This document shows, one piece after another, positions 35,968 through 46,818 of a DNA stretch of 64,000 nucleotides (within the stretch, counting starts at the first letter, position 1; the number at the start of each line of letters is the position of its first letter). The notes under the pieces were generated by a model. The model saw only the letters and a program-made list of their open reading frames with translations, was not told where the DNA came from and did not search any database. The stretch comes from Mesostigma viride (lineage: Eukaryota; Streptophyta; Mesostigmatophyceae; Mesostigmatales; Mesostigmataceae). The stretch spans positions 5,767,269 to 5,831,268 of the forward strand of contig RPFO01000065.1 in the NCBI GenBank assembly GCA_009746045.1. Direction: 5' to 3'. The translations under genes and the position numbers were made by a program.

Positions 35968-36422
35968 AGTTGGATGGAGACTAGGGACGACGAACAACTG
36001 CGAAAGCTGAGAGCGAATGATGATTGTATTACAATAATACAATGAGAGAGAGATGAAAGCTGAGGGCTCAGAATGGAACTGGGCAGACTCGGGTGCTGTG
36101 GCACTCCCCAGTGCTACGCCTATATGCCTATGGCGGTGCTACCTGCAGCACACGACCAGTGGACAAGTGTACACTGCAATGCCATGCGACCACGTCACTA
36201 GCATCCAGCTAAGACTCGGCCCGTCAGGCCCGGCTACACCGGACCTGGCGGGTCGAGCTAGCACCTAGGAACAGTCTGGCACTAACCGCACATCGGTCCA
36301 CATGACACCTCAGTACCGTACACCCTGCCGTACTGTACTGAGGTGTCCCGCTCAGCCGCGGTAGGCAATACGCGGCGCGCAGGCCGGAAATCCGTGTGTC
36401 AGCCTAAGCATCTCATCTAACT
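35968..36422 (-). repeat. 5' LTR of truncated Copia-like element
   Basis: 455 bp. On the minus strand it begins AGTTAGATGAGATG and ends CTCCATCCAACT. It contains a perfect 13-bp inverted repeat (GACACCTCAGTAC at 36304-36316, complement at 36335-36347) and an 8-bp one (TTGTATTA/TAATACAA at 36024-36042). The ends are not the usual TG..CA. Only 13 bp of a partner LTR exist, so the boundaries are inferred. Confidence 0.6.
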
Positions 36423-39400
36423 CCGGCTGCACACACACGTACACACACCATGCACGCAATTGCCGGCATGCACACACACGTACACACACCGCGCACGCAA
36501 GGGGCGGCTGCACACACACGTACACACACCATGCACGCAATTGCCGGCATGCACACACACGTACGTCCACCGCGCACGCAAGGGGCAACTGCACACACAT
36601 GTACACACACCGCGCACGCTTGGGGCAGCTGCACACACACGTACCTACACCGCGCACGCAAGGGCCGGCTGCACACACACGTACATACACCGCGCACGCA
36701 AGGGGCAACTGCACACACATGTACACACACCGCGCACGCAAGGGGCAACTGCACACACACGTACACACACCGCGCACGCTTGGGGCGGCTGCACACACAC
36801 GTACCTACACCGCGCACGCAAGGGGCGGCTGCACACACACGTACATCCACCGCGCACGCAAGGGGCAACTGCACACACATGTACACACACCGCGCACGCT
36901 TGGGGCAGCTGCACTCACATGTACACACACCGCGCACGCAAGGGCGGCTGCACACACACGTACATCCACCGCGCACGCAAGGGGCAACTGCACACACACG
37001 TACATCCACCGCGCACGCAAGGGGCGGCTGCACACACACGTACACACACCGCGCACGCAAGGGGCAACTGCACACACATGTACACACACCGCGCACGCTT
37101 GGGGCGGCTGCACACACACGTACCTACACCGCGCACGCAAGGGGCGGCTGCACACACACGTACATACACCGCGCACGCAAGGGGCAACTGCACACACATG
37201 TACATACACCGCGCACGCAAGGGGCAACTGCACACACATGTACCTACACCGCGCACGCAAGGGGCAACTGCACACACACGTACACACACCGCGCACGCTT
37301 GGGCGGCTGCACACACACGTACCTACACCGCGCACGCAAGGGGCGGCTGCACACACACGTACATCCACCGCGCACGCAAGGGGCAACTGCACACACATGT
37401 ACACACACCGCGCACGCTTGGGGCAGCTGCACTCACATGTACACACACCGCGCACGCAAGGGCCGGCTGCACACACACGTACATCCACCGCGCACGCAAG
37501 GGGCAACTGCACACACACGTACATCCACCGCGCACGCAAGGGGCGGCTGCACACACACGTACACACACCGCGCACGCAAGGGGCAACTGCACACACATGT
37601 ACACACACCGCGCACGCTTGGGGCGGCTGCACACACACGTACCTACACCGCGCACGCAAGGGCCGGCTGCACACACACGTACATACACCGCGCACGCAAG
37701 GGGCAACTGCACACACATGTACATACACCGCGCAACCACGGGGCGGCTGCACACACACGTACATACACCGCGCACGCTTGGGGCAGCTGCACTCACATGT
37801 ACACACACCGCGCACGCAAGGGGCGACTGCACACACATGTACATCCACCGCGCACGCAAGGGCCGGCTGCACACACACGTACACACACCATGCACGCAAG
37901 GGCCGGCTGCACACACACGTACATCCACCGCGCACGCAAGGGCCGGCTGCACACACACGTACATACACCGCGCACGCAAGGGGCAACTGCACACACGTAC
38001 ACACACCGCGCACGCAAGGGGCAACTGCACACACACGTACACACACCGCGCACGCTTGGGGCGGCTGCACACACACGTACCTACACCGCGCACGCAAGGG
38101 GCGGCTGCACACACACGTACATCCACCGCGCACGCAAGGGGCAACTGCACACACATGTACACACACCGCGCACGCAAGGGGCGGCTGCACACACACGTAC
38201 ATCCACCGCGCACGCAAGGGGCAACTGCACACACACGTACATCCACCGCGCACGCAAGGGGCGGCTGCACACACACGTACACACACCGCGCACGCAAGGG
38301 GCAACTGCACACACATGTACACACACCGCGCACGCTTGGGGCGGCTGCACACATACGTACCTACACCGCGCACGCAAGGGGCGGCTGCACACACACGTAC
38401 ATACACCGCGCACGCAAGGGGCAACTGCACACACATGTACATACACCGCGCACGCAAGGGGCAACTGCACACACATGTACACACACCGCGCACGCAAGGG
38501 GCAACTGCACACACACGTACACACACCGCGCACGCTTGGGGCGGCTGCACACACACGTACCTACACCGCGCACGCAAGGGGCGGCTGCACACACACGTAC
38601 ATCCACCGCGCACGCAAGGGGCAACTGCACACACATGTACACACACCGCGCACGCTTGGGGCAGCTGCACTCACATGTACACACACCGCGCACGCAAGGG
38701 CCGGCTGCACACACACGAAAAACCACCGCGCACGCAAGGGGCAACTGCACACACACGTACATCCACCGCGCACGCAAGGGGCGGCTGCACACACACGTAC
38801 ACACACCGCGCACGCAAGGGGCAACTGCACACACATGTACACACACCGCGCACGCTTGGGGCGGCTGCACACACACGTACCTACACCGCGCACGCAAGGG
38901 GCGGCTGCACACACACGTACATACACCGCGCACGCAAGGGGCAACTGCACACACATGTACATACACCGCGCAACCACGGGGCGGCTGCACACACACGTAC
39001 ATACACCGCGCACGCAAGGGGCAACTGCACACACATGTACACACACCGCGCACGCTTGGGGCGGCTGCACACACACGTACCTACACCGCGCACGCAAGGG
39101 GCGGCTGCACACACACGTACATACACCGCGCACGCAAGGGGCAACTGCACACACATGTACATACACCGCGCAACCACGGGGCGGCTGCACACACACGTAC
39201 ACACACCGCGCACGCAAGGGGCAGCTGCACACACACGTACATACACCATGCACGAAGGGGCTGCACACACACTTACACACACCTTGCACGCAAGGGCCGG
39301 CATGCACACACACTGGCATACACCGCGCACGCAAGGGGCGGCTGCACACACGTACATACACCGCGCACGCAAGGGGCGAGTGCACACACACGTACACACA

Positions 39401-41830
39401 CCGCGCACGCAATTAAGGGACGGCTGCACACACACGTACATACACCGCGCACGCAAGGGGCAACGGCACTCACATGTACATACACCATGCACGCAAGGGG
39501 CGGCTGCACACACACGTACACACACCATGCACGCAAGGAGCGACTTCACGCACAGGTACACACACCATGCACGCAAGGTTCGGCTGCACACACATGTACA
39601 TCCACCGCGCACGCAAGGGGCGGCTGCACACACATGTACATACACCATGCACGCAAGGGGCGGCTGCACACACCTGTACATCCACCGCGCACGCAAGGGG
39701 CGAGTGCACACACACGTACACACACCGCGCACGCAAGGGGCGGCTGCACACACACGTACACACACCATGCACGCAATTGCCTGCATGCACACACACGTAC
39801 ATCCACCGCGCACGCAAGGGGCAACTGCACACACATGTACACACACCGCGCACGCTTGGGGCAGCTGCACTCACATGTACACACACCGCGCACGCAAGGG
39901 CCGGCTGCACACACACGTACATACACCGCGCACGCAAGGGGCAACTGCACACACATGTACACACACCGCGCACGCAAGGGGCAACTGCACACACACGTAC
40001 ACACACCGCGCACGCTTGGGGCGGCTGCACACACATGTACCTACACCGCGCACGCAAGGGGCGGCTGCACACACACGTACATCCACCGCGCACGCAAGGG
40101 GCAACTGCACACACATGTACACACACCGCGCACGCTTGGGGCAGCTGCACACACACGTACACACACCATGCACGCAATTGCCGGCATGCACACACACGTA
40201 CATCCACCGCGCACGCAAGGGGCGGCTGCACACACACGTACACACACCATGCACGCAAGGGGCGGCTGTACACACACGTACACACACCGCGCACGCAAGG
40301 GGCAACTGCACACACATGTACACACACCGCGCACGCTTGGGGCGGCTGCACACACACGTACCTACACCGCGCACGCAAGGGGCGGCTGCACACACATGTA
40401 CACACACCGCGCACGCTTGGGGCGGCTGCACACACATGTACCTACACCGCGCACGCAAGGGGCGGCTGCACACACACGTACATCCACCGCGCACGCAAGG
40501 GGCAACTGCACACACATGTACACACACCGCGCACGCTTGGGGCAGCTGCACTCACATGTACACACACCGCACACGCAAGGGCCGGCTGCACACACACGTA
40601 CATCCACCGCGCACGCAAGGGGCAACTGCACACACACGTACATACACCGCGCACGCAAGGGGCGGCTGCACACACACGTACACACACCGCGCACGCAAGG
40701 GGCAACTGCACACACACGTACACACACCATGCACGCAAGGAGCGACTTCACGCACAGGTACACACACCATGCACGCAAGGTTCGGCTGCACACACATGTA
40801 CATCCACCGCGCACGCAAGGGGCGGCTGCACACACATGTACATACACCATGCACGCAAGGGGCGGCTGCACACACCTGTACATCCACCGCGCACGCAAGG
40901 GGCGAGTGCACACACACGTACACACACCGCGCACGCAAGGGGCGGCTGCACACACACGTACACACACCATGCACGCAATTGCCGGCATGCACACACACGT
41001 ACATCCACCGCGCACGCAAGGGGCAACTGCACACACATGTACACACACCGCGCACGCTTGGGGCAGCTGCACTCACATGTACACACACCGCGCACGCAAG
41101 GGCCGGCTGCACACACACGTACATACACCGCGCACGCAAGGGGCAACTGCACACACATGTACACACACCGCGCACGCAAGGGGCAACTGCACACACACGT
41201 ACACACACCGCGCACGCTTGGGGCGGCTGCACACACATGTACCTACACCGCGCACGCAAGGGGCGGCTGCACACACACGTACATCCACCGCGCACGCAAG
41301 GGGCAACTGCACACACATGTACACACACCGCGCACGCTTGGGGCAGCTGCACACACACGTACACACACCATGCACGCAATTGCCGGCATGCACACACACG
41401 TACATCCACCGCGCACGCAAGGGGCGGCTGCACACACACGTACACACACCATGCACGCAAGGGGCGGCTGCACACACACGTACACACACCGCGCACGCAA
41501 GGGGCAACTGCACACACATGTACACACACCGCGCACGCTTGGGGCGGCTGCACACACACGTACCTACACCGCGCACGCAAGGGGCGGCTGCACACACATG
41601 TACACACACCGCGCACGCTTGGGGCGGCTGCACACACATGTACCTACACCGCGCACGCAAGGGGCGGCTGCACACACACGTACATCCACCGCGCACGCAA
41701 GGGGCAACTGCACACACATGTACACACACCGCGCACGCTTGGGGCAGCTGCACTCACATGTACACACACCGCACACGCAAGGGCCGGCTGCACACACACG
41801 TACATCCACCGCGCACGCAAGGGGCAACTG
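36423..41830. repeat. 40-bp satellite, block C (~135 units)
   Basis: The same 40-bp unit. Its variant order parallels part of block B: the pattern at 39546 and 40748 (1,202 bp apart) matches 22405 and 23607, and the GAAAAA marker unit at 38717 corresponds to 21575 (offset about 17.14 kb). This is a large copied segment of the array. Confidence 0.93.
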
Positions 41831-42575
41831 TGTTGAAAGAACTAATGGGTTTGCCTTCTACAATGCTTGTGATTGGAACCCAAATGTGCCTGTCCTTGCA
41901 GGTACAGGCTATGGAGGATGGAAGCAAAGAGACAGAGACTCAGTTTGAGGCAGAATGATAGTGAGGAGTACCTTTGGCAAGGCTCCTCAGTTGTTTTATT
42001 AACTCGAGGAAAAAACACAGGCAGCAAACTGGAATGACCTGATTGGCTGGCTAGGAATGTGCCTAGGAATATTCTCATGTAATACTCAGGCCACCAATCA
42101 GGTTAGGTCAGTGTACAGGCTACCAATCAGATCTAGACAAGAATAAGTCTTATCTTGTAACTGCTGTACAGCCTTATCTTGTAACTGATGTACAGTCTTA
42201 ACTTGTAACTGCTGCACAGTAATCTAACTATTTAATAAAAGATCTCTCTGTGTGTGATCTGATGATGATGAAGTAAATCTGGCGTGAACATATCAGCGCC
42301 ACATCTGACATGCACAGTGTACATGTCAATCAGTCAGCTGTCCTGTCATAGATTCTCATCTGACATGTCATAGGTCAGCTGACATAGACAGATTTGTCAG
42401 CTGCCTATAAGGATCCACTTGGCATAGGTACTAATCCCTGATTACTAAAACTGGCCACAACTTTCTCATTTGTAGGCCAAATCCAACGGGATAAAGAACA
42501 GTGGCTCCTGTACAAGAGCCTCTATCTATCTAGCCAGGTCAGGTGGGTACAAATACAAGGACCATGTCCTTGACA
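41831..42575 (-). repeat. 3' LTR of Gag-protease element
   Basis: 745 bp, TG..CA ends. On the minus strand it starts TGTCAAGGACATGGTCCTTG, a hairpin with a 7-bp stem. An AATAAA polyadenylation-type signal on the minus strand lies at about 41,995-42,001. Confidence 0.93.
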
Positions 42576-43912
42576 CCCCCCTTACAACACATGACCTTGC
42601 TCTAGTGCTATCCTGTCAAGTATAACACTTAGAGGAAAAGCTCTCAGCCAGTCAAGCCTTGACCAAACATAGGACTCTAGAATTAAATTCAGTACTCACT
42701 ATCAAGGTGACATTTGGGTACAACCTTGACACCCCCCTTACCCACATGGCACCAAACCAAAAATGGGATGCAACCCAGGCCAGTGGTAAGGATCAAACAC
42801 TAACTGATCACGGGTAAGTGGGCGAAAAACATCCACCCCCCTCGCTAGCAAACACCGTGGTCAAAGTAGTCAAAAGACGATCTCCACGGAAACTGGAAAC
42901 TGGAACTCCGGACCGGTGACGCGCCGAGTGTCCAACGAAAGCAGCAGGAAAGATTGCCGCATCGCCCAGCAACTAGCATGTGTTGCCAAGTCAAAAACTT
43001 CGTTGGGAAGATGCGCTTTGGATCACACCCCCCTCACTCTAGCGTCGCCTGAAAACATGAAGAAGCACACAAAATGCTCTAACACAGGCAAACTCTTAGA
43101 CAATGCAGGGGACATGATGTATGATTAACGCATAAAACATGTGATTAACGACATAAAGCATCCGACCTACGGCAGAGCACCAACGGTGAACAAGGAGCAG
43201 AACACGTAGTCCTGACACACCTTAATCACACAGGTAACTAACATAAACCGACATAGTCATGGATCTTAGCATTAGCCAACATGAACGAACTGAAAAGACA
43301 GCTCTGATTAACCAACGATAGTTGAAAGCGACTAAAAACGGGACATGAAGCGACGACAAAGTCAGGAGCACAAACGCAGGCTATGTACAAAAGACACAAC
43401 CGCAAACTGCATGAACAAACCTAGCATGCAACGAGAAAGTATGCCCTAAGAATGGGCAACACACACGACATGAAATGAACGTGCAGATTGACCACAAAAA
43501 GGGTCAGCAAGAACGGAGACATGGCCAGCAAACCGGCGCTAGCCAAACGTACCAAGATTACAAAGAACTTGGAAAACATACCATTGCTGGTAGAAGAACG
43601 TCATGGGGACGATGAACACAGGTGGTCTAGAACTCAAATAACGCATCCCGACGAAGCGCTATGAAAAAGTCTAGCAGAAACAAAACAAGACTATGCGAGA
43701 TGCATAAGGCCGGAAGGACCCCGCACCTAACAGCACAATAGACCACAAAATATTCGTGTCTAAAGCAATTTTTCACGAACGAAAAACAGTGGCGACTTGA
43801 GATCATAAGGGGTTAGTTAAGCTAGCTATCAAATTCCCAACGAACGTGACCATAGCGCATCCCCAAAAATCGCCATGAAAATAGCGGAAGCAGGGCTCCC
43901 GCACCGACCGCC
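42576..43912 (-). other. non-coding 3' internal region of Gag-protease element
   Basis: 1,337 bp between the gag stop and the 3' LTR, where integrase and RT would be expected. It is A-rich on the plus strand, has no frame above about 70 codons and shows no Copia integrase or RT motif. I see either a replaced or a wholly deleted pol region. Confidence 0.7.
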
Positions 43913-45982
43913 TTAGTGCTCAAGGCAGCACTTGTGCCGGCAACTTGTTGGCTCAGCACAGTCCCAAATTGACAGGGACACGTGGCAGCCGACGACTCCA
44001 GCTCCAGGACTTGGCTCCAGGACTGGGCTTGGACTTGGTGCATCTGGTGGCCTCCCCTCACCAGGAATTCCCCCCGCAGCAAAATCCAAAATGCTGGCGC
44101 CCGAGACGCGCCACGCCAAACCCCCACTTGATTCTGGCCAGGGAGCGAAACCGTCACGCAGCAGGCTTGGTGACGTCTGCGTGTTGGCACTAGTAGGCCA
44201 AACGATGCCAGGCTGGGGAAGCTCTCCCAGCACGCCACGTAGGTTGACATCCATGGACAACGGCAAGCCAGGTGAGCTCGCCGCTGGAGGGGTCAGGGAA
44301 ACTGGTGGAGCAGAGTCCACCTGATCTGGCACGAGAGGGCTATAAGTAGTACTGCCCGACGCAGAACTCCAGGAACCGTCCTCCCCGTGTGCCCCAACGA
44401 CCGGTACTAAGCCGATCCCATTCCTTGCCGTCCCCACCACGCCAAAATCCTGCACAATTGCAGGTTTGTCAGCGGAAAAACCGCCCTTGCCGCCACACGA
44501 CAGTGGCGACGACACCGGGCGCAGCAAAGCGCCTCGGGAAGAAGCCTGCAGCCCCAAAGGCCGCGAAAAGCCAGGCAGAAAGCCCAGCGTCTTGGACATG
44601 GCCGCCACTGGCAGGCCAGCGCTCCACAGCGACCCCAACGGCCGCACGGTCGTGGCCGCCAGCGCCGCCTTCTTGTTGAGAGCAGGTAACACGTAGACGT
44701 TGTCCCTCTGCTCCATCTTGTGCGCCTTGTTGTCCACCACAGCGATTTCCTGGTTGAAATCCAGCTTGTGGCCAGCCTTCACGAGCGCTCCAACAGAGAG
44801 CACCCGAACGGGCAGCTCGGGGACCAGAAGGGCTCCATCCAGTCGGAGCTCGCTCCCCGGCAAATGCACAGAAACTGTGCCAACTCCAGCAGCTTGCAGG
44901 TCGCCGCCTGATCCGACGATCTGCCTGTTGTGGGGGATAAGTGACACGAAGTCAGAACGGCACGGGGACATGTGGCTGCTCGCAGCCGAGTCCAGCACCC
45001 AGTTGAGTTTGTCGCCCGTATACTGCGTGAGAGCAGCAGCCTCCAGCGGCGTCGACGGCGACTCCTCGGCGATGGTGACCATGCAGAAGCCAGGCGGCAG
45101 TTCAGCCGCCTCCTGAGTTGCGTTGGCAGCGGATCCAGCAGGTGCGTTGCGTCCCTTGCTCTGGTTCCCTCGGTTGCCGCCCTTGCCCCCCCTGTGCTGG
45201 TTGGGGTACCAGCGTGGGGCCTTCTCAGGATGCTCCTTCCAGCAGTCTTTGTCCTTGTGATTTGACAGGCCACAGTGACTGCATTTCTTGGTCCCCCCGT
45301 TCCCCTTGCTGTTGGTGTGGTAGGCCTGGCCAGTGCCAGCACTCTCCTTTTTCACCACAGCACGTCCCCCCTTGAGCAGATCCTCCGCCTCCATGAGTGC
45401 CCTCTTCACCACAGGTAGTGGGTCCTCCTCGTTGAACCGTACAGACACCAGCGCAGGGCGGTACTCGTCTGTCAGTGCTCCCAGTAGAATGGCAGCAAAA
45501 TCACGGTCCTGGATGACTCCCCCTGCAGCCTGGTAGTCAGCACGTAGAAGCTCCGCCCTCCTCACAAGCTGTTGCATGGTCTCGTTAGGAAGCTTCTGTA
45601 GGCGGTGCAGCTTGCTCCTCAGCTCAAACCTGTGACTCTTGGTTAGCCTGGTTTGCTCATAGTTCTCCATGAGACACTGCCATGCTTGGCTACCAGTTTT
45701 GTTGGCCACAGTGGCCATGAGGCGTGCAGCTTCACCTGTTAGACAGGTGAGCAAAGCTGCCCACAGGGCCTTATCAGCCCTGTCATTCTCCTCAGTGCCC
45801 AGCAGGACAGCATCCAAATTGAAAAGACTGACAACAGCCAAAAACAGATTCTTCCACTCCTCCCACTTGCTGTAATCATCACCAGCTGCACCAACAAATT
45901 TCTTGCAGCTCTTGGCAACTGTTGAAACAAGAGAGGTGTAGTCAGGCTGTCTGGTAGCAGTTTGGGTGTCTTGATCCTCCAT
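43913..45982 (-). CDS. gag-pro: Gag-protease polyprotein (Copia type)
   Basis: 689 codons from the ATG at 45982. The frame is open further upstream to 46060, but a start at MEDQDTQ fits Copia Gag better. The helical Gag domain spans about residues 15-210. A zinc knuckle lies at about residues 234-247 (CSHCGLSNHKDKDC, a canonical CCHC). A Lys/Gly/Asn-rich linker follows, then a Copia protease with active-site context WVLDSAASSHM near residue 331, where Ala replaces the common Gly. The usual downstream strands are present (GVGTVSVHLPG, LLVPELPVRVLSVGAL). The last 200 residues are Pro/Ser-rich with no integrase motif. The protein could make and mature particles but not copy or integrate DNA. Confidence 0.85.
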   Translation of the reverse strand: MEDQDTQTATRQPDYTSLVSTVAKSCKKFVGAAGDDYSKWEEWKNLFLAVVSLFNLDAVLLGTEENDRADKALWAALLTCLTGEAARLMATVANKTGSQAWQCLMENYEQTRLTKSHRFELRSKLHRLQKLPNETMQQLVRRAELLRADYQAAGGVIQDRDFAAILLGALTDEYRPALVSVRFNEEDPLPVVKRALMEAEDLLKGGRAVVKKESAGTGQAYHTNSKGNGGTKKCSHCGLSNHKDKDCWKEHPEKAPRWYPNQHRGGKGGNRGNQSKGRNAPAGSAANATQEAAELPPGFCMVTIAEESPSTPLEAAALTQYTGDKLNWVLDSAASSHMSPCRSDFVSLIPHNRQIVGSGGDLQAAGVGTVSVHLPGSELRLDGALLVPELPVRVLSVGALVKAGHKLDFNQEIAVVDNKAHKMEQRDNVYVLPALNKKAALAATTVRPLGSLWSAGLPVAAMSKTLGFLPGFSRPLGLQASSRGALLRPVSSPLSCGGKGGFSADKPAIVQDFGVVGTARNGIGLVPVVGAHGEDGSWSSASGSTTYSPLVPDQVDSAPPVSLTPPAASSPGLPLSMDVNLRGVLGELPQPGIVWPTSANTQTSPSLLRDGFAPWPESSGGLAWRVSGASILDFAAGGIPGEGRPPDAPSPSPVLEPSPGAGVVGCHVSLSIWDCAEPTSCRHKCCLEH

Positions 45983-46073
45983 GGTTGATCTGGGTCTGGG
46001 TGTTGTCTCTGGGGTAGTCAGATGAATGTCTCTGCTCCTCAAATGCAGGGTAGGCATCAAACCTCCGATACCA

Positions 46074-46818
46074 TGTTGAAAGAACTAATGGGTTTGCCTT
46101 CTACAATGCTTGTGATTGGAACCCAAATGTGCCTGTCCTTGCAGGTACAGGCTATGGAGGATGGAAGCAAAGAGACAGAGACTCAGTTTGAGGCAGAATG
46201 ATAGTGAGGAGTACCTTTGGCAAGGCTCCTCAGTTGTTTTATTAACTCGAGGAAAAAACACAGGCAGCAAACTGGAATGACCTGATTGGCTGGCTAGGAA
46301 TGTGCCTAGGAATATTCTCATGTAATACTCAGGCCACCAATCAGGTTAGGTCAGTGTACAGGCTACCAATCAGATCTAGACAAGAATAAATCTTATCTTG
46401 TAACTGCTGTACAGCCTTATCTTGTAACTGATGTACAGTCTTAACTTGTAACTGCTGCACAGTAATCTAACTATTTAATAAAAGATCTCTCTGTGTGTGA
46501 TCTGATGATGATGAAGTAAATCTGGCGTGAACATATCAGCGCCACATCTGACATGCACAGTGTACATGTCAATCAGTCAGCTGTCCTGTCATAGATTCTC
46601 ATCTGACATGTCATAGGTCAGCTGACATAGACAGATTTGTCAGCTGCCTATAAGGATCCACTTGGCATAGGTACTAATCCCTGATTACTAAAACTGGCCA
46701 CAACTTTCTCATTTGTAGGCCAAATCCAACGGGATAAAGAACAGTGGCTCCTGTACAAGAGCCTCTATCTATCTAGCCAGGTCAGGTGGGTACAAATACA
46801 AGGACCATGTCCTTGACA
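46074..46818 (-). repeat. 5' LTR of Gag-protease element
   Basis: 745 bp. Pairs with 41831-42575 with one substitution noticed. Flanked by the primer-binding site on its left and TSD AACTG on its right. Confidence 0.93.

Larger units (their letters stand above)
30660..36422 (-). mobile_element. truncated Copia-like LTR retrotransposon with gag-IN-PR-RT order
   Basis: 5,763 bp on the minus strand inside the satellite, with target duplication CCGGC (30655-30659 and 36423-36427). The 5' LTR is taken as 35968-36422 (455 bp, AGTT..AACT ends), followed by a primer-like site TGGACTGAAAAGTTCG (35967 downward). At the other end only 13 bp match the LTR end (30660-30672), directly after the stop codon. 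The rest of RT, RNase H, the polypurine tract and most of the 3' LTR are missing. The coding order is Gag, two zinc knuckles, integrase, protease-like domain, then the start of RT. The LTR boundaries are inferred from the 13-bp repeat, the TSD and the adjacent TGG. Confidence 0.75.
41831..46818 (-). mobile_element. Copia-type LTR retrotransposon encoding Gag-protease only (minus strand)
   Basis: 4,988 bp in the satellite. LTRs of 745 bp (41831-42575, 46074-46818), TSD AACTG (41826-41830 and 46819-46823), primer site TGGTATCGGAGG on the minus strand next to 46074 and polypurine tract GTAAGGGGGG next to 42575. One LTR difference was noticed (G at 42150 against A at the matching place near 46390). 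It encodes Gag and a Copia protease but no integrase, RT or RNase H. About 1.3 kb on the 3' side is non-coding. Confidence 0.94.

Noticed and set aside
32944-35984. Plus-strand frames such as a poly-Leu frame (33165-33527) and a 373-codon frame (34529-35650)
   Set aside because: They are shadows of the minus-strand Gag-integrase gene. The poly-Leu run is the reverse reading of the Asn-coding triplets.
36304-36347. Rho-independent terminator or riboswitch at the 13-bp inverted repeat
   Set aside because: The sequence is eukaryotic LTR DNA with no U-run context; recorded only as an LTR hairpin.
30660-36422. DNA transposon of the Ginger type (integrase with terminal inverted repeats)
   Set aside because: The ends are weakly inverted (AGTTGGATGG against AGTTAGATGA) and there is an integrase and a TSD, but Gag zinc knuckles, an LTR-like 455-bp region followed by a TGG primer-like site, and RT blocks favour an LTR retrotransposon.
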